From Thalassolituus maritimus (GTDB lineage: Bacteria; Pseudomonadota; Gammaproteobacteria; Pseudomonadales; Oceanobacteraceae): a stretch of DNA of 64,000 nucleotides. The notes under the pieces are model-generated. The model searched no databases. It saw nothing but the letters and a program-made list of their open reading frames with translations, and had not been told where the DNA came from. The stretch covers positions 62,001-126,000 of the forward strand of contig NZ_FTOH01000002.1 in NCBI RefSeq assembly GCF_900156675.1. Direction: 5' to 3'. Position numbers and translations under genes: made by a program. This document shows, piece after piece, positions 8,358 to 16,495 of this stretch. The first letter of the stretch is position 1, and each line of letters begins with the position of its first letter.

Positions 8358-8845
8358 ACGACAAAGCTGTAGTTATACGGATTAGGGCCTTCTGCAGCGA
8401 AGTCTTCGCGAGCAACTTCCTGCCAACGGCTCTTATCGTATTCCGGGAAAAAGGCATCGCCCTCAACGTCGGCATGTACCTCGGTCAGATACAAGCGGTC
8501 TGTGTGCGGTAGGGCAAGCGCGTATATTTCTGCTCCTCCCATGATCATGGCTTCATCCTGACCATCAATCAGGCAAACGCTTTCTGCGAGTTCCCGTGCT
8601 GCTTCAACACTGTTCACAACCTTAACTCCCTCAGGCTGGTAGTCTGCCTGTCGGGTGATCACGATATTCGTACGGCCGGGAAGCGGTTTACCAATGCTCT
8701 CGTAAGTCTTTCTGCCCATGATGACAGGCTTACCCATCGTGGTTTGCTTGAAGTACTTGAGGTCATTCGGCAGATACCAGGGCAATGAGTTATTGCGTCC
8801 GATGACACCATTCTCGGCAACCGCCACTATCATGGAGAGCTTCAC
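8339..8845 (-). CDS. folA: dihydrofolate reductase
   Basis: The 168-residue protein aligns along its whole length with chromosomal DHFR: IVAVAENGVIGRNNSLPW at the N terminus, the acidic Asp28 in YLPNDLKYFK, KPVIMGRKTYESIG, LPGRTNIV and the NADPH-loop MGGAEIY. It reduces dihydrofolate to tetrahydrofolate and recycles the product of ThyA, whose gene lies about 2 kb away with an EAL gene between. The start follows the family N terminus. The 3' end overlaps the convergent rmlD-like gene. Confidence 0.95.
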   Translation of the reverse strand: MKLSMIVAVAENGVIGRNNSLPWYLPNDLKYFKQTTMGKPVIMGRKTYESIGKPLPGRTNIVITRQADYQPEGVKVVNSVEAARELAESVCLIDGQDEAMIMGGAEIYALALPHTDRLYLTEVHADVEGDAFFPEYDKSRWQEVAREDFAAEGPNPYNYSFVVYEAKP

Positions 8846-8902
8846 AGAAAAATCCCGTCGCTAAAAAATCAGCGCCTATGATAGCGATGCAGGTCAGTAT
8901 TG

Positions 8903-10573
8903 TCAGGCGCACCGGGCTACAAATTCAGGCACTCTCTCTGCAGCGAGCGGTTTTGAAAACAGATACCCCTGACACTCATCACACCCCAGCCCAACCAGGC
9001 GGGACTGTGTTGACTCCTGCTCAACGCCTTCAGCGATCACTTTCAGTTTCAGACTGTGTGCCAGATGAATCATCGATCCTGCGATTGCATCTCCCGCACT
9101 GTCCACGCCCACCGACTTAATAAAATCGCGATCAATTTTAAGATAATCGATCGGCAATGTGCGAAGACTCGCAAACGATGAATAACCTGTCCCGAAATCA
9201 TCAATAGCAATGGCGATATTCTCAAAGCGTAAACGCGCTAAAGTATCGGCCGTGCGATTATTCCCTTCCATGATCATGGCTTCTGTAATTTCCAGCGTAA
9301 GGTACTTACCGGCAAGACCAACCTCATCAAGAATACCAAGTATCTGATCAGCCAGATCAGGCTGAAAGAACTGCCTGGAGGTCAGATTTACCGAGACTCT
9401 GGCATCCTCGGGCATGAGTCCATCATCCAGCCATTGGCGGAACTGCTGGCAGGCACTTTCGAGAGCCCACATGCCAAACTTTTCGATCAGTCCGGTTGTC
9501 TCCAGCACCGGAATAAACTGCTCCGGCGGCACATGACCAAACACAGGGTGATTCCAGCGCATCAGAGCCTCGACGCCATAAATGCGCTCACCATCCATGC
9601 TCATCTGCGGCTGGTATTCCATTGAGATCTGGCGGTTATCCAGCGCATGATAAATAGCCTTTTCCAGGCCTCCACGGATGCGGTCTTCGGCAGAGTGGGC
9701 GCTGTAGATAACATAGCTGTTCTGTCCAATCTGCTTGGCACCGGACAGTACCTGTTCGGCATGAAGAATAAGGTTGCCCGCATCGTGATCCGCCTCGCCA
9801 GCGAGTGCTGCACCAATACTGCCAGAGAGCTTTATTTTTTCTCCCTGAAAGGTCACCGGCACATCCAATTGGGCGCTGATTTTTTCGCAGACCTGAATCA
9901 GATTTCGCGTCTGCCGAAGGTTTTCTGCGATCAGTGCAAACGTATTCCCACCAATCCGGGCCAGGGTATCTGACTTCCGGGTGACGGAACGCAGTCGCTC
10001 ACCCAACTCCGCCAATACAGCATCCCCCGCAGCATGGCTGAATGATTCACTCAGTCGATGGAAATGATTGAGATCCAGAATAACCAGCCCCATGGGTTGC
10101 TTGCTACGCTTGTGCGCTTCCAGTGAATGTTCGAGGCGGTCCTGAAACAGGTAGCGGTTTGGAAGCCCGGTAAGCGGATCAAGGTAGCGGTTCGAACGCA
10201 GCGAGCATTCACGGGCTTTTCTTGTTGCGGCAGTGCGTATGGCAGGAATCAGCTCGGCCGGATTGGTCACCACCTCCTGCGCGCCCAGTTCCAGTAAGCG
10301 CTCCATACGCATATCCGGAAAATTGAGAATCACAACCAGCGGAGCTTCGGGCAGCGCCTGCGTCGTGTATTCGAGAATCTGAGCCAGCCTCTCACTGTAG
10401 GTCGACGCGTGCAGCACTATGACGCCTTCTGACTCCATCCAGCTTTCGGCGAGTGATTTGCCGTCCTCGCAAAGATACACGCGAACGGCTCTGGGCAGCG
10501 CTGGCTCGGCATCATCAATGGAATGCCAGAAGACGATGGGTGTTTCGAACTGAACGGGTTTCATGTAGGCCAC
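8903..10573 (-). CDS. Cyclic-di-GMP phosphodiesterase: receiver-like, degenerate GGDEF, intact EAL
   Basis: The 556-residue cytoplasmic protein has three parts. Residues 1-115 look like a receiver fold without a clear phospho-acceptor. Residues 130-290 form a GGDEF domain whose signature is GGNTF (208-212), so cyclase activity is unlikely. Residues 305-556 form an EAL domain with the catalytic set present: VEALMRW, NLTSRQF, LEITEAMIM, DDFGTGYSS, KIDRDFI and IAEGVEQ. It should hydrolyse c-di-GMP, perhaps with the GGDEF part as a GTP-binding regulator as in other tandem proteins. GTG at 10573 has AGGGAGG at 7-bp spacing; ATG at 10564 is the alternative. It lies between thyA and folA. Confidence 0.9.
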   Translation of the reverse strand: MAYMKPVQFETPIVFWHSIDDAEPALPRAVRVYLCEDGKSLAESWMESEGVIVLHASTYSERLAQILEYTTQALPEAPLVVILNFPDMRMERLLELGAQEVVTNPAELIPAIRTAATRKARECSLRSNRYLDPLTGLPNRYLFQDRLEHSLEAHKRSKQPMGLVILDLNHFHRLSESFSHAAGDAVLAELGERLRSVTRKSDTLARIGGNTFALIAENLRQTRNLIQVCEKISAQLDVPVTFQGEKIKLSGSIGAALAGEADHDAGNLILHAEQVLSGAKQIGQNSYVIYSAHSAEDRIRGGLEKAIYHALDNRQISMEYQPQMSMDGERIYGVEALMRWNHPVFGHVPPEQFIPVLETTGLIEKFGMWALESACQQFRQWLDDGLMPEDARVSVNLTSRQFFQPDLADQILGILDEVGLAGKYLTLEITEAMIMEGNNRTADTLARLRFENIAIAIDDFGTGYSSFASLRTLPIDYLKIDRDFIKSVGVDSAGDAIAGSMIHLAHSLKLKVIAEGVEQESTQSRLVGLGCDECQGYLFSKPLAAERVPEFVARCA

Positions 10574-10692
10574 GACAGTACCTCCCTGTGATGTATACAG
10601 AGAGTGTAGAAGGCCTCCCGGTAATATCCCGGGAGAAACACAAAAGTCAGGCGTCAGTTATCAGACAGAAAATAGCGACGAAAAACAGGCGC

Positions 10693-11487
10693 TCAGACCG
10701 CGACCGGCGCCTTAATGTGCGGGTGCGACTCATAACCTTCAATCACAAAATCTTCGAACTTATAGTCGAAAATGCTTTCAGGCTTACGCGCAATCACCAG
10801 CTTAGGTAACGCCAGCGGCTCACGACTCAACTGCAGATCCGTCTGCTCAAGGTGGTTGGCGTAAAGATGAACATCACCGCCCGTCCAGACGAAATCACCC
10901 ACTTCAAGATCACACTGCTGAGCCATCATATGCAGCAACAATGCGTAGCTGGCGATATTGAATGGAACACCCAGGAAAATATCTGCGCTGCGCTGATAAA
11001 GCTGACAGGAAAGCTTGCCGTCAGCAACGTAGAACTGGAAGAAAGCATGGCACGGTGGCAGAGCCATATTTTCAATTTCGCCCACATTCCAGGCACTGAC
11101 AATCAGGCGACGGGAATCAGGGTTATTCTTAATCTGCTCGACAATCTGAGTGATCTGATCAACATGGCGGCCGTCAGCTGTTGGCCAGCTACGCCACTGT
11201 GACCCGTACACCGGCCCGAGGTTTCCCTCTTCGTCTGCCCACTCATCCCAGATGGATACGCCGTTTTCTTTCAGGTAGCTGATATTGGTATCACCACTCA
11301 GAAACCAGAGCAGCTCATGAATGATTGAGCGCAGGTGCAGCTTTTTGGTAGTAACGAGCGGGAAGCCTTCGCTCAGATCAAAGCGCATCTGATAGCCGAA
11401 ACAGCTGTACGTCCCCGTTCCGGTACGGTCTTCTTTAAATACACCGTGTTCGCGTACATGACGCATCAGATCGAGGTATTGTTTCAT
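10693..11487 (-). CDS. thyA: thymidylate synthase
   Basis: The 264-residue protein matches ThyA from end to end: the N-terminal [17 protein letters not shown], the catalytic Cys in [27 protein letters not shown] and the C-terminal [10 protein letters not shown]. It methylates dUMP using methylene-tetrahydrofolate, producing dihydrofolate for FolA. Its ATG overlaps the lgt stop (ATGA), so the pair lgt-thyA is translationally coupled, an arrangement common in gammaproteobacteria. Confidence 0.97.
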   Translation of the reverse strand: MKQYLDLMRHVREHGVFKEDRTGTGTYSCFGYQMRFDLSEGFPLVTTKKLHLRSIIHELLWFLSGDTNISYLKENGVSIWDEWADEEGNLGPVYGSQWRSWPTADGRHVDQITQIVEQIKNNPDSRRLIVSAWNVGEIENMALPPCHAFFQFYVADGKLSCQLYQRSADIFLGVPFNIASYALLLHMMAQQCDLEVGDFVWTGGDVHLYANHLEQTDLQLSREPLALPKLVIARKPESIFDYKFEDFVIEGYESHPHIKAPVAV

Positions 11488-12296
11488 GCTTTTTTAGCTC
11501 CGCTATTTGTGCCGTTACGGTAGGCCCAGATCAATAGAATCAGACCAAATACGATCATTGGCAGGCTCAACATCTGCCCGCGGGTCATCCAGCCAAACAT
11601 ATCGAAGCCGATGTGTGCATCCGGCTCACGGAAGAATTCAGCGATGGTACGGAAAACCCCATAACCAATCAGGAACATCGCACTGACCGCTTTCTGCGGA
11701 CGAGGGCGAGACGAATAAAACCAGAGAATAACAAACAGGAGAAAGCCTTCCAAACCAGCCTGATAAAGCTGCGAAGGATGACGCGCAAACTCATCCGCGC
11801 GCGGAAAAACCATCGCCCAGGGCACATGCTCAGGGTCAGCGACGCGGCCCCATAATTCACCGCCGATAAAGTTGCCGATGCGCCCGAACATCAAACCCAG
11901 CGGGACAAATGGCGCACCGAAATCACCGACGTCAAAGAAACTCTTCTTGTGAATTTTGCAGAAGATCAGAATCGCGGTCAGAACGCCAAGCAAACCGCCA
12001 TGAAAGGACATGCCCCCCTCCCAGACACGGAACAGCCATAGTGGATCTTCGAGAAACTGCGGAAAGTTATAAAACAGGACGTAGCCCATGCGGCCGCCAA
12101 TCACGACCCCCATAGCGCCGTAGAAAATCAGGTCAGAGACCTGCTGCGTGGTCCAACCACTGCCAGGCTGCTTCGCACGCCATGTCGCCAGCAGATAGGC
12201 CGAAGCAAACGCTGCGAGGTACATCAGGCCGTACCAATGCACTTTTATAAAGCCGAGTTCAAACGCGACAGGATTAATATCCGGATAGGTCAGCAT
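11484..12296 (-). CDS. lgt: prolipoprotein diacylglyceryl transferase
   Basis: The 270-residue inner-membrane protein has about seven membrane segments. It carries the Lgt signatures [23 protein letters not shown], and [14 protein letters not shown] with the phosphatidylglycerol-binding Arg, plus [12 protein letters not shown]. It transfers diacylglycerol to the lipobox Cys of prelipoproteins, for example the imelysin and phytase-like lipoproteins of this window. It is first in a coupled pair with thyA and follows the TauE gene on the same strand after 24 bp. Confidence 0.97.
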   Translation of the reverse strand: MLTYPDINPVAFELGFIKVHWYGLMYLAAFASAYLLATWRAKQPGSGWTTQQVSDLIFYGAMGVVIGGRMGYVLFYNFPQFLEDPLWLFRVWEGGMSFHGGLLGVLTAILIFCKIHKKSFFDVGDFGAPFVPLGLMFGRIGNFIGGELWGRVADPEHVPWAMVFPRADEFARHPSQLYQAGLEGFLLFVILWFYSSRPRPQKAVSAMFLIGYGVFRTIAEFFREPDAHIGFDMFGWMTRGQMLSLPMIVFGLILLIWAYRNGTNSGAKKA

Positions 12297-12320
12297 GGTA
12301 CTTCCCTGACAGTAAAACAG

Positions 12321-13106
12321 TTAAAAGAAAATAAAGCGGATTCCGACAACGCAGAGTAACACAGCAAACAACTTTTTCAGCAGCGCCGCATCAAGCTTGT
12401 GCGCCAGGCGCGCTCCCACCTGAGCACAGGGTACGCTGGTCAAAGCAATCCCCAGAACAGCAGGCCAGTATACGAATCCGGTAGACCACTCTGGCAGAAG
12501 ATCATTTCCTTGCCCCGCAATAATATTGGTGACGGCTCCGGTCAGAGCGATCGGAATCCCACATGCAGCAGACGTCGCCACTGCCTGACGCATACTGAAG
12601 CGCATCCATGACAAATAAGGGACAGTAAAGGTACCGCCTCCGATGCCGAACCATGAAGACCCGAAGCCAACGACACCTCCGGCACTCAGGAGACCGGCAG
12701 TTGATGGTCGCTCCCCTTTACCGGGTGGCTCCCAGCCGGTGAACATTTTTAACGCCAGCAACAACGCAAAAACACCGATAATATTCTGCAGTACCGGCCC
12801 TGGCACCTCACTGATAAGGACCACACCCGCCGCCGTTCCAATAACAATCCCGGCGGCCATACTGCGCACCAATGACCAGTCGATCGCTCCATTGCGGTGG
12901 TGCTCACGCACGGAACTCAGTGAAGTGAATACAATGGTGGCGAGGGAGGTAGCCACGGCCATATGGGTAAGTACCTCGGCGGAAACGCCCTGCGCTGCGA
13001 AGCTGAAAATCAGTACAGGAACAATCACCATGCCCCCGCCAATGCCAAACAGCCCGGCAAGAACGCCAGCAAACGCACCTACCAATAAATAAAGTAAAAA
13101 GGTCAT
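12321..13106 (-). CDS. TauE/SafE family sulfite/organosulfonate exporter
   Basis: The 261-residue polytopic protein opens with LLYLLVGAFAGVLAGLFGIGGGMVIVP, the glycine-rich TauE/SafE half-repeat (shown here in part: GLFGIGGG). A second half-repeat, WFGIGGGTFTVPYL, appears after residue 150. Eight membrane helices in two inverted halves are expected. Family members export sulfite, sulfoacetate or related anions. The place next to lgt-thyA is shared, as I recall, with pseudomonads, but the substrate cannot be assigned. It probably belongs to the same leftward transcript. Confidence 0.88.
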   Translation of the reverse strand: MTFLLYLLVGAFAGVLAGLFGIGGGMVIVPVLIFSFAAQGVSAEVLTHMAVATSLATIVFTSLSSVREHHRNGAIDWSLVRSMAAGIVIGTAAGVVLISEVPGPVLQNIIGVFALLLALKMFTGWEPPGKGERPSTAGLLSAGGVVGFGSSWFGIGGGTFTVPYLSWMRFSMRQAVATSAACGIPIALTGAVTNIIAGQGNDLLPEWSTGFVYWPAVLGIALTSVPCAQVGARLAHKLDAALLKKLFAVLLCVVGIRFIFF

Positions 13107-13171
13107 ACAGATCGGTTCTTCCTCATGATCGCGGCATTATGAAGCATTCGTGCTTGGTGTACACTGCCGCT

Positions 13172-13915
13172 ATGTGCTTAATCGTTTTCGACTGGCAACC
13201 TGGTCAATCTCAATGGCTGCGCCTGAGCGCAAACCGCGACGAGTTCTATAAACGCCCGGCGGCGCCAATGCATGCCTGGGAGAGTATTCCCGGACTCTAC
13301 GCTGGCAAAGACCTGGAGCAGGGCGGGACCTGGCTCGGCTTCAGAGACACCGGTCGCTGGGCAGCCCTGACCAATGTGCGGGCCCCCGGAGCTGGCCCTG
13401 ACAACCCAGCTTCCCGCGGCGAACTGGTCACTGCTTATGTTGAGTCAGGCCTTTCCCCACAGGAGTGGCTTAGTAGTCTCGACTGCAGCAACTATGCACC
13501 TTTCAATCTACTGGCCGGTACAGAACGCGAACTCTGGTACCTGAGTAACTACCCCAGAACCCAACTGACGTTGCTGACACCCGGACGCTATAGCCTGAGC
13601 AATGCTCACCTTGATAGCCCCTGGCCTAAAGCAGAGCTTGCTAAAGAGCAGCTCGGTCAGGCTGACAGCGGATTAGCAACGCTACTGAGCCGACGTGAGC
13701 CCTGGCCTGACGACGCTCTGCCTGCGACTGGCGTTCCCATCCTCTGGGAGCGGCTTCTTTCTGCTCAGTTTATCATCGCACCGGGATACGGCACTCGCTG
13801 TAGCACCGGCATTCTCGCTTCTGGCACCGACGTTGATTTACAGGAAATTACCTGGGACGAGCAAGGTGAAAAAGTCGGTGAGAAGAGCTACAGATTAGCC
13901 ATTAAAGACAGGTAG
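13172..13915 (+). CDS. NRDE-family (TANGO2-like) protein
   Basis: ATG at 13172 gives a 247-residue protein that begins MCLIVFDW and contains LRLSANRDEFYKRPAAP. The N-terminal Met-Cys and the NRDE motif define the family, which has an Ntn-hydrolase-like fold with Cys2 as the likely processed N terminus. Later conserved parts are GGTWLGF, WAALTNVR, NLLAG, YSLSNAHL, and GTRCSTGIL. The frame is open 11 codons further upstream, but that would hide Cys2. The bacterial function is not established; animal TANGO2 is linked to lipid or haem handling. It is divergent from the TauE gene. Confidence 0.85.
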   Translation: MCLIVFDWQPGQSQWLRLSANRDEFYKRPAAPMHAWESIPGLYAGKDLEQGGTWLGFRDTGRWAALTNVRAPGAGPDNPASRGELVTAYVESGLSPQEWLSSLDCSNYAPFNLLAGTERELWYLSNYPRTQLTLLTPGRYSLSNAHLDSPWPKAELAKEQLGQADSGLATLLSRREPWPDDALPATGVPILWERLLSAQFIIAPGYGTRCSTGILASGTDVDLQEITWDEQGEKVGEKSYRLAIKDR

Positions 13916-13987
13916 CCTGTCCGCTGTTGTTACAAACAAATACGCAACAGTGAGAGCGAGTTCGAAAAGCACGTCCATACTTAAACT

Positions 13988-15769
13988 ATGACGTGTATAA
14001 ATCGTAAAACACCCAACAGCCACACCCACCGCGTGCCTTTGATTGTCGGCGGGGTGTGCGTGTTGCTGCTGTTCGCTGCTCTGGCTGCAAGCCTCCATAC
14101 ACGACCTTTTATGCCACCGAATGTTGCTCAGGAACATATGGAGCACTGGCTGATTGAAGGCGCCCGCAAGGTCGCCGGTGAAGTCAGGCTCAGGCACATC
14201 CGCAACATGGAACCCTTCTACCTGAAGCGTAACTACCAACCTATCTGGCTGGACAGTTACCAACTGCGCCCGGAAGCACATGAACTCATCGAGCTTCTGC
14301 GAGAAACTTCCGTCGATGACTGGCGCAATTACGGTTATTCATTGGATACGCTTGAACGCGAGATGCGCAAGCTTACTAATCTGCCGGAGCAGGCCACCGC
14401 CATGGAGGTACTGCTCACCGATGCCTTCGTGACATACGCAGAGCAGGCTCTCAATAACGAACTGATCCCCAACGCTGACGAGAATGACCATCCAACCATG
14501 CGTAAGGTCGTTCTGTCTGGCGAGGACCGGATCACAGAAGAACAGATCATCACCCTGCTGCATGAGTCCGTACGCCAGAATAAACTGGATGAACTACTGG
14601 CTGGCATGGCCCCCCAGCACGACGGCTACCGACGCCTTCGCGCCGAGCTGAAACGCTATCGTGATATCGACCGAAGCGGCGGATGGCGCCCTATTTCTCA
14701 CGAGCTGACCCTGAATGCTGGCGACCGCCATGTCGAGGTCCCGTATCTGCGTTGGCTGCTCGACCAGTATGGCGATCTGCCCAAAGGCACTCTGGCCTGG
14801 TTCCTCGGGGATAAGAGCGAAAAGACTTTACGCGCCCCAGCGCGGGAGAAAAATCCCGATCTGAGCAAGCCAGAGTATCTGTTCGATGGACCAATGCGGG
14901 CCGCCATTAGTAGCTTCCAGCAGCGACACAAGTTAGAAAGCACGGGCAAGCTCAATAAAGAAACCATTGATCGCCTGAACATTCCGCCCTACCAGACAGC
15001 TCAGCGCATCGCTCTGAACATGAAGCGCTGGCGCCAGCTCCCTAATGATCTCGGCGATCGCCACATCATGGTCAATATGGCCGACTACTCGATGCGCCTG
15101 ATGAACGGTGGTTCGCCGGAACTGGAGATGAAGGTCATCATTGGTCGACTCGACCGACGCACCCCCGTCATGACAGACCTGATGCGGATTATTGAAATTG
15201 CCCCGACCTGGACTGTACCCCCGCGTATTGCCAGCTCATATCTGTTGCCCAAACTGAAGCGCAATCCGGATTACCTTAAAGAGAAAGGGTTTGATGTTCT
15301 GCAGTGGCGCAACGGTTCCGCCGTTCACGTCTCGGCTGACGACATTAACTGGAAGAATTACAGCGGTCGCAACCTGCCTTACACCTTTGTGCAGCGACCA
15401 GGTAAGCTCAACGCACTGGGGACAGTGAAGTTTCTGTTTCCCAACGACCAGAGCATTTACCTGCACGACACCTCAAGCCCCGAGCTGTTCGCACGAGATC
15501 AACGCGCCCTCAGCTCAGGCTGTGTGCGGGTAGAAAAACCTCGTCTGCTGGCTGAGAAGCTACTGCAATCTCAGGATGGTTGGCACCGGGGACGCATTGA
15601 TGAGGCCATTGATCACAACCGTACCAGCCGTATCCGGATCAAAGACCCTGTGCCCGTACACCTCATGTACTGGACGACCTGGGTCGACGATGACGGCACC
15701 CTGCAGATTCGCGATGACGTTTATCAGCGCGACCTTATTGGCGGAACCGCCACCCACGCCAGCCTGTAA
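13988..15769 (+). CDS. ldtD: L,D-transpeptidase of the YcbB (LdtD) type
   Basis: The 593-residue protein has an N-terminal membrane anchor (residues 18-38) and a periplasmic body. A scaffold domain is followed by a peptidoglycan-binding-like helical domain (FDGPMRAAISSFQQRHKLE, about 300-330) and a YkuD catalytic domain (about 355-560) with the nucleophile motif LSSGCVRVEKP and the His in YLHDTSSP. It would make 3-3 meso-DAP cross-links. The neighbouring gene is mepK, the same pairing as E. coli ycbB-ycbK, which supports the symbol. It may be separately transcribed, with 150 bp between the genes. Confidence 0.9.
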   Translation: MTCINRKTPNSHTHRVPLIVGGVCVLLLFAALAASLHTRPFMPPNVAQEHMEHWLIEGARKVAGEVRLRHIRNMEPFYLKRNYQPIWLDSYQLRPEAHELIELLRETSVDDWRNYGYSLDTLEREMRKLTNLPEQATAMEVLLTDAFVTYAEQALNNELIPNADENDHPTMRKVVLSGEDRITEEQIITLLHESVRQNKLDELLAGMAPQHDGYRRLRAELKRYRDIDRSGGWRPISHELTLNAGDRHVEVPYLRWLLDQYGDLPKGTLAWFLGDKSEKTLRAPAREKNPDLSKPEYLFDGPMRAAISSFQQRHKLESTGKLNKETIDRLNIPPYQTAQRIALNMKRWRQLPNDLGDRHIMVNMADYSMRLMNGGSPELEMKVIIGRLDRRTPVMTDLMRIIEIAPTWTVPPRIASSYLLPKLKRNPDYLKEKGFDVLQWRNGSAVHVSADDINWKNYSGRNLPYTFVQRPGKLNALGTVKFLFPNDQSIYLHDTSSPELFARDQRALSSGCVRVEKPRLLAEKLLQSQDGWHRGRIDEAIDHNRTSRIRIKDPVPVHLMYWTTWVDDDGTLQIRDDVYQRDLIGGTATHASL

Positions 15770-15919
15770 CATCTGCTTACATCTTGGCGTGTATTTACGA
15801 AATACGGACGTGACACTCCTGTCGTAGCGAACTTACTGATGAACTAGTTCAGATTTTTTCTTCGGGAGATTTGGCATACTGACTTTTCACTGTAACCCCT
15901 ATGTAACAGGAGTCAGAAC

Positions 15920-16480
15920 ATGCTGGACCGTCGCCGTTTTCTGCAACAGTTTGCCGCTGTTTCTGCTGCAGGTATGACAGGCCTCTCGACTAACGCCTAC
16001 GCCGCCGGTGAATCAATCGCACAAGCAGGCCCGGATCGCACATTAAGCCTGTACAACATCCACACAGGCGAAACGGTTAAAAGTACCTTCTGGTCTCAGG
16101 GTCAGTTTATCGACAGCGAAATTGAAATGATCGATATGCTGGTTCGTGATTTCCGTGCCAACGACGTGATGGCGATGGATCGACAGCTGTATCAGGATCT
16201 GTACGAACTGCAGACCCGCCTCTCACCCAATAAGCCGATGTACATCATCTCGGGTTACCGCTCGCCGAAGACCAATGCCGCTTTGCGTAACGGCTCTTCA
16301 GGCGTCGCGAAGAAAAGTCTGCATATGCAGGGGCGCGCAATCGACCTGCGCATCCCTGGCGTATCTCATAAAGAACTGCATCGTGCGGCGCTGGAATTAA
16401 GAAGCGGTGGCGTTGGTTACTATCCAGACAGCGGGTTCGTTCACCTTGACACCGGACGGGTTCGCCGCTGGCAGGGTTAA
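15920..16480 (+). CDS. mepK: murein endopeptidase, M15/DUF882 family
   Basis: The 186-residue protein starts with a Tat-type signal (DRRRFLQQFAAVSAAGMTG) ending near AYA-AG. The catalytic zinc motif is complete: GYRSPKTNAALR, HMQGRAIDLR (His-x6-Asp) and GFVHLDTG (His-x-Asp). It is a peptidase_M15 fold that cleaves peptide cross-links. In E. coli MepK prefers the 3-3 links that LdtD makes, so the two genes form a make-and-cut pair. It is convergent with ptsP, with 15 bp between stops. Confidence 0.9.
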   Translation: MLDRRRFLQQFAAVSAAGMTGLSTNAYAAGESIAQAGPDRTLSLYNIHTGETVKSTFWSQGQFIDSEIEMIDMLVRDFRANDVMAMDRQLYQDLYELQTRLSPNKPMYIISGYRSPKTNAALRNGSSGVAKKSLHMQGRAIDLRIPGVSHKELHRAALELRSGGVGYYPDSGFVHLDTGRVRRWQG

Positions 16481-16495
16481 TCCCCTGAGAAGGTT

